From NCBI GenBank assembly GCA_049975505.1, contig JBNGCY010000054.1, positions 1 to 18,516 of the forward strand: a DNA stretch of 18,516 nucleotides. The letters are read 5' to 3'. The stretch is from JAIVHC01 sp049975505 (GTDB lineage: Bacteria; Desulfobacterota; Desulfuromonadia; Desulfuromonadales; Desulfuromonadaceae). Positions 15,253-18,516 of this stretch are shown here, in pieces. The position numbers and the translations under genes are program-made. Numbering within the stretch: the stretch's first letter is position 1; each line of letters starts with the position of its first letter. The notes under the pieces are model-generated. The model was not told where the DNA came from, did not search any database, and saw nothing but the letters and a program-made list of their open reading frames with translations.

Positions 15253-16029
15253 TTACCCGTGCCCCAGAATCTCCCTGATCCATTCCTTTTGTACCGCCTT
15301 CAGATGTTTGCTGAACAGAAGCTGGCGTGCCTGCTGCTGTGGTATTGAAGGAAGAAAACGCATAAACAGCGCTTTCGGGGTGTGGCGGTTGCGCAGGATG
15401 GCGTGGCGAATGTTGGGACGCTTATTCCAGCGCGGGTGCCTGGCGATGGCAATAATGCTCTCTGTCGCCACATTCTGGCCGTGGAGAAAACGGTAGATGG
15501 CTGCTTCTTTCATGCGCGGGTTATTCAGACAGGGTTCAATCAGCCGCGGATGCCCATCAAGCATCAGGGCTTCAAGTACCGGATAGGTGGCGCGGCGCGC
15601 CAGGGTGATCTTGTTTCCCAGCGGTGCCGTGGGCAGACGCCTGCACAGATGGTGTTCAGCAGCGATCCGCACATCAGCCGCCTGACCCGGCAGAATAGCA
15701 ATGTTGAGCAGTTCCAGTAGATGGAGACGTTCAAGGACGATTTTGATCTGCTGCGGATTGATGTGCGGATGCGCGAGAAGCTGGATTGCCACCGCGCGTG
15801 TGCGGCCTAACTTGTGCCTGCAGATATGTGTGAGTATGGTGCTGTCAAGATCGCGGCGCTGGAGCAGATACTGCAGGTGTTCTTCTTCGAGACTGATATT
15901 TCTCAGTGCCGCATGGATAACCTCGGCTTCGTCAGTGCTGAGCACGCGATGCAGTTCCGCAGCTGAGCAGGTAAGGGCACGCTTCAGAAGCGCGGCATGT
16001 TCCAGCTTTAACTCTTCCGTTGAACCCAT
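15253..16029 (-). CDS. Alpha-helical repeat protein of unknown function
   Basis: This is a 258-residue soluble protein without signal peptide or membrane segment. It is built from short amphipathic helices with a recurring pattern of 'L-x-x-(H/N)-P-x-(I/T/L)' turns, as in LLAHPHINPQQIKIVLERL, CLNNPRMKEAAIYRFL, IAIARHPRWNKRP and ILRNRHTPKALFMRFLPSI. The centre holds RRLPTAPLGNKITLARRAT. This layout resembles HEAT-like conserved hypotheticals I remember from Geobacter and relatives; no function is known to me. The ATG at 16029 is chosen because AAGGTGAT lies directly before it as a ribosome binding site; a GTG three codons upstream is part of that site. It follows tgt on the same strand by 74 bp, with a stem-loop between them. 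Confidence 0.75.
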   Translation of the reverse strand: MGSTEELKLEHAALLKRALTCSAAELHRVLSTDEAEVIHAALRNISLEEEHLQYLLQRRDLDSTILTHICRHKLGRTRAVAIQLLAHPHINPQQIKIVLERLHLLELLNIAILPGQAADVRIAAEHHLCRRLPTAPLGNKITLARRATYPVLEALMLDGHPRLIEPCLNNPRMKEAAIYRFLHGQNVATESIIAIARHPRWNKRPNIRHAILRNRHTPKALFMRFLPSIPQQQARQLLFSKHLKAVQKEWIREILGHG

Positions 16030-16051
16030 CCGGATCACCTTTTATGTCCTC

Positions 16052-16074
16052 GAGCCTCCATCCCATGGAGGCTC
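16052..16074. terminator. Perfect 10-bp stem-loop between tgt and the helical-repeat gene
   Basis: GAGCCTCCAT (16052-16061) pairs exactly with ATGGAGGCTC (16065-16074) around a 3-nt loop. The T-rich flank (TACTTTTG) follows it on the plus strand, so as an intrinsic terminator it would act on plus-strand, antisense transcription. On the minus strand it lies between tgt and the next gene without a U-tract. It might then be a processing or stability hairpin. Confidence 0.5.
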
Positions 16075-16103
16075 TACTTTTGTGGCTTTGGCTTCATTAG
16101 CAG

Positions 16104-17222
16104 TCAGGACTTGGAATCAAAGAAACCGTAATTACCCAGAAAGTCCTGCTTGAATGCCGGATAATCGTCGTTTTCAATTGCGGTGCGTGCCTGAGACACC
16201 ATGTTTAAATAAAAATGTACATTGTGGATAGCTGCCAGGGTGGCTGACAGAATCTCGTTAGCATTGTACAGATGATGCAGATATGCGCGGCTGAAGTTGC
16301 GGCAGCAGTAGCAATCACATGCCGGATCCACAGGGAAGAAATCGCGCCGGTAACGCCTGTTGGTGAGGCGCAGCTTCCCGTGCGAGGTGAACAGGGTCGC
16401 ACTCCGGGCGTAACGTGTGGGGATAACGCAGTCAAACATATCCATGCCGCGTTCTATACTCTCGAGGATATCTTCCGGCAACCCGACCCCCATGAGATAG
16501 CGCGGCTTATGCGCTGGAAGAAAAGGTTCGGTGTAGTCCACCACGCTTTTGAGCAGTTCCAGCCCCTCACCCACACTTACGCCACCCACGGCGTATCCGG
16601 GCATATCCATCCCCGTGAGCTGCTCCGCACATTCGTGCCGCAAATCAGGGTAGATGCTCCCCTGTACAATAGGAAACAGTGCCTGATCCGGGCGTGCATG
16701 TGCTTTGCCGCACTCCTGCGCCCAGCGCAGGGTTTTGTGGATCGACTTTTTTGCATACTCATGACTGGACGGGTAGGGTATGCACTCATCGAAAGCCATG
16801 ATAATATCGGCGCCTAAGTCGTTCTGAATGTGCATTGCCTCCTGCGGACCGAGGAATACATCCTTGCCGCTGATTTCATGTTTGAAATATACACCGGTAT
16901 CGGTAATTTTTTTCTTCGGCAGGGAAAAAACCTGAAACCCGCCGCTGTCGGTCAGGATAGGCTTGTTCCAGTGCATGAATGTATGCAGTCCCCCGGCTTT
17001 TTTGATCAGCCCTTCTCCCGGTTTAAGATGAAGGTGGTAGGTGTTGGAGAGAATAATCTGTGCTCCGGCGTTTTCCACCTGATCCGGGGTCATGGCTTTG
17101 AGAGCTCCGTGGGTGCCGACAGGCATGAAAATAGGAGTCTCTATTACTCCATGAGGGGTGTGAAAACGCCCACGTCTGGCGCGGGTGTGTTTGTCGGTGT
17201 GTATCAGATCGAACTTGAACAT
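16104..17222 (-). CDS. tgt: Queuine tRNA-ribosyltransferase (tRNA-guanine transglycosylase)
   Basis: Tgt exchanges guanine-34 for preQ1 in tRNAs with GUN anticodons (Tyr, His, Asn, Asp), a step of queuosine synthesis. The 372-residue length is normal. The TIM barrel carries the aspartate D92 (TDSGGFQVFSL) and the nucleophile D264 (DMFDCVIPTRYARSATLF). The zinc site is C302, C304, C307 (CDCYCC) and H333, with the same Cys-to-His spacing (31) as in Zymomonas Tgt. The fourth position of the zinc motif is C306 rather than the common Thr/Ser, giving two adjacent cysteines. Substrate residues VQGSIYPDLR and GYAVGGVSVGE are present. No queA, yajC or secD, often adjacent to tgt, is seen here. It is transcribed away from cas6. 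A palindrome overlaps its leader. Confidence 0.96.
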   Translation of the reverse strand: MFKFDLIHTDKHTRARRGRFHTPHGVIETPIFMPVGTHGALKAMTPDQVENAGAQIILSNTYHLHLKPGEGLIKKAGGLHTFMHWNKPILTDSGGFQVFSLPKKKITDTGVYFKHEISGKDVFLGPQEAMHIQNDLGADIIMAFDECIPYPSSHEYAKKSIHKTLRWAQECGKAHARPDQALFPIVQGSIYPDLRHECAEQLTGMDMPGYAVGGVSVGEGLELLKSVVDYTEPFLPAHKPRYLMGVGLPEDILESIERGMDMFDCVIPTRYARSATLFTSHGKLRLTNRRYRRDFFPVDPACDCYCCRNFSRAYLHHLYNANEILSATLAAIHNVHFYLNMVSQARTAIENDDYPAFKQDFLGNYGFFDSKS

Positions 17223-17225
17223 GAT

Positions 17226-17237
17226 AGGATATATCCT
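17226..17237. promoter_or_regulatory. 12-bp perfect palindrome in the tgt leader
   Basis: AGGATATATCCT lies 4 bp upstream of the tgt start codon and contains the only ribosome-binding-site-like sequence there (AGGA on the minus strand). It could be an operator or an RNA element, or the overlap could be chance. Confidence 0.3.
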
Positions 17238-17381
17238 GTTTTATGGATAGATAACGGGGCGAATGAGGCGTTTGGAAGTGAAATCCCGAAGTCCGCTCAT
17301 AACAGCAGCACAGTAGCAAAAGGGTATGAATAAAGCAATCTGCTCACTGTGTTCTGCACATAATCCGTCAGGATTACCAAG

Positions 17382-18323
17382 ATGATAATTCAACGTGACG
17401 ATCTGACCTCACAGCTCGCCGCTGCTGAGTTTGCGCGCCTGCGTTTCGAATGTTGCATGCAGGAAGATATCGATCTGGATTTGTTCACTGTGCTGCGTCT
17501 GCGCCGCCGCCTGCGCTCCGTAGCACAGGAGGTGTTGCATCAGATGTTCAGGCGTATATTTGAACCGCTTCTGAGCACCGATCCGGTCGCGCTTCGGCGT
17601 TATCAGAAAGGGGCACCGGCATTTGTGATAGCCCCTGAAACTGTGGAGCCGGGTCACTATTCTGCGGGTGACATCTGCAGCTTTGAAATATATCTGTTTG
17701 GAGATGTTGCGGTTCTGGCTTCCGGCCTCATTGAAGGTTTCGCAGCTCTGGGAAAGGCGGGCCTGCGCCTGGACGCGGGGAAATACAAGCTGGAACGGGT
17801 ATGCGCCGCTGATGCAGGGGGGCATTTTATCCCGGTCTGGCAGGCAATGCAGGGCGGAGATGGGCACAATATACCTCAGCTTGATCTGGGCTGGTGGCTG
17901 GGGGGGCAACCTCAGGCTTGTTCTAGGGTGAAACTAGAATTCAGCACCCCGGCCCGGCTTCTCACGCGCGGGCGCCCCATGTTTCATCCGGATTTTGCGC
18001 ACCTGTTTCCTTTTGTCCTGCGCCGGGTGACTTCGATGCTCTATATCCACTGCGATACAGAATTGGATCCCCGGCATCTGGGGGTGGATTTTGAGGTCAT
18101 AGAGCTGAACGAGGCAGAAAACACCCTCCACTGGCACGACTGGCGTCATTTGCACCGGGAACATGGAGAGAAGATTCCTGTGGGAGGAGTATATGGCAGC
18201 CTGATCCTGGAGGGGGATATAGCGCCCCCCTTGCTTTCTATGCTTCAGCTGGGCAGTCTGTTTAATCTGGGGAAGAACGCGGCCTACGGTGCGGGAAGCT
18301 ATGTTCTCAAGTATGAGGATTGA
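17382..18323 (+). CDS. cas6: Cas6-family CRISPR RNA-processing endoribonuclease
   Basis: Cas6 proteins cut CRISPR precursor transcripts within repeats to give guide RNAs for type I or III systems. This 313-residue protein fits the Cas6 family with a C-terminal PF10040-like domain. The N-terminal half has YQKGAPAFVIAPE and GDICSFEIYLFGDV, the 'P-G-D-x-(L/I)-x-F-x-(L/I)-x-L-F-G' pattern. The second RAMP half has LEFSTPARLLTRGRP, FVLRRVTSMLYIH, WHDWRHLHREHGEKIPVGG and the C-terminal glycine-rich loop GSLFNLGKNAAYGAGSYVL, near the usual 'H-I-G-K-G-x-T-F-G-x-G'. In that loop the common His is replaced by Asn (N296). AGGA (17370-17373) eight bases before the ATG supports the start. No other cas gene and no CRISPR array are visible; if a locus exists it must lie beyond the right edge. 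Identification rests on motifs, with the catalytic residues not assigned. Confidence 0.85.
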   Translation: MIIQRDDLTSQLAAAEFARLRFECCMQEDIDLDLFTVLRLRRRLRSVAQEVLHQMFRRIFEPLLSTDPVALRRYQKGAPAFVIAPETVEPGHYSAGDICSFEIYLFGDVAVLASGLIEGFAALGKAGLRLDAGKYKLERVCAADAGGHFIPVWQAMQGGDGHNIPQLDLGWWLGGQPQACSRVKLEFSTPARLLTRGRPMFHPDFAHLFPFVLRRVTSMLYIHCDTELDPRHLGVDFEVIELNEAENTLHWHDWRHLHREHGEKIPVGGVYGSLILEGDIAPPLLSMLQLGSLFNLGKNAAYGAGSYVLKYED

Positions 18324-18440
18324 TGTTTTCGCAGAAAGTAAAAAATCAGATGGCTAAGCAAAAAGCGCCAAATGCAAGGCGCGTGATTGTCAAGCAATGA
18401 GGCGTACTTACGTACGTCGAAGCAGCGAAATAAGGTTCTA
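18324..18440. repeat. Degenerate interspersed-repeat-like sequence after cas6
   Basis: The stretch includes GATGGCTAAGCAAAAAG, GCGCC-8-GGCGC (18366-18370 and 18379-18383), and CGTAC-TTAC-GTACG (18404-18408 and 18413-18417), preceded by AATGAGG. From memory this combination, in this order, matches a repeat scattered through intergenic regions of many Geobacter/Desulfuromonas-like and other genomes. In those copies the far end usually returns to a complement of the start. Here that far end is missing or decayed. No gene is seen. Confidence 0.5.
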
Positions 18441-18450
18441 TTCTATTTTG

Positions 18451-18490
18451 TGTGGGTGATCTGACAGCCGTTTACTGAAGTTCACCCACA
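18451..18490. repeat. Inverted repeat near the right edge
   Basis: TGTGGGTGA (18451-18459) is the exact reverse complement of TCACCCACA (18482-18490), with 22 bases between. No T-run follows. It may be the end of the preceding repeat, a weak terminator of cas6, or part of a leader for whatever lies beyond the window. Confidence 0.5.
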
Positions 18491-18516
18491 ATATATAGTG
18501 CCCTAAGTGTTAATTT

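Noticed and set aside
15098..15283. Open frames through the structured repeat (both strands)
   Set aside because: The frames cross the repeat and its flanks without a consistent start or ribosome binding site. The conservation pattern between copies follows stem pairing, not codons.
18460..18481. A third, inverted fragment of the structured repeat near the right edge
   Set aside because: Only TTCAGTAAA and a nearby TGT agree with the left end of the repeat; this could easily be chance.
18324..18516. A CRISPR array after cas6
   Set aside because: No direct repeats of 25-40 bp with regular spacers occur; the repeats present are inverted and irregular.
1..18516. tRNA, rRNA or known riboswitch genes
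   Set aside because: No cloverleaf with anticodon and CCA-type acceptor, no rRNA core and no recognised riboswitch core was seen in any spacer on either strand.

Overview
The window looks like a chromosomal housekeeping region of a Gram-negative bacterium with fairly high GC. The outer-membrane and LPS genes (gmhB, rlpA with a lipobox) support the Gram-negative assignment. The gene set and order (guaB-guaA, dnaE-accA-rlpA, a helical-repeat protein of a type I remember from Geobacter-like genomes) suggest a deltaproteobacterium or a relative such as Chrysiogenes/Desulfurispirillum. That placement rests on memory and gene style, not on a search.

Layout. 1-3287 (+): the tail of an upstream gene overlaps by ATGA with a small membrane PH-domain protein. 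It is followed by miaB (tRNA ms2i6A methylthiotransferase) behind a good sigma-70-like promoter, a 13-codon micro-ORF, and an M42 metallo-aminopeptidase. 3288-6752 (+): guaB and guaA, the two GMP-forming steps, separated by 246 bp that contain the first copy of a structured repeat. 6796-9512 (+): gmhB (heptose bisphosphate phosphatase), a phosphomannomutase (CpsG/ManB type) behind its own promoter-like sequence, and a YceF-type Maf nucleotide pyrophosphatase. 9604-15078 (+): dnaE (replicative polymerase alpha), accA (acetyl-CoA carboxylase alpha) and rlpA (septal/outer-membrane lipoprotein with DPBB and SPOR domains). 15079-17222: the second copy of the structured repeat, then two minus-strand genes, a helical-repeat protein of unknown function and tgt (queuosine tRNA-guanine transglycosylase). 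17382-18516 (+): a divergent cas6-family CRISPR RNA endonuclease, then a gene-free, repeat-rich tail to the window edge. No CRISPR array lies inside the window.

How the genes relate. guaB/guaA supply GMP, and the phosphomannomutase makes mannose-1-phosphate, which is normally activated with GTP. gmhB serves LPS core heptose synthesis. miaB and tgt both modify tRNA anticodon regions. dnaE/accA/rlpA combine replication, membrane lipid supply and envelope/division functions. These links are thematic; only the gene order is seen directly.

The least explained signal is a ~140 bp element present twice, exactly 10,140 bp apart and in the same orientation (4960-5104 and 15100-15244). Its central 88 nt are identical, and the whole element is an imperfect palindrome. 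The one substitution inside the long stem keeps pairing only if the minus strand is the RNA (A-U versus G-U). The element could be a non-autonomous mobile repeat, a structured RNA, or both. The other accessory signal is the solitary cas6 with repeat debris downstream.
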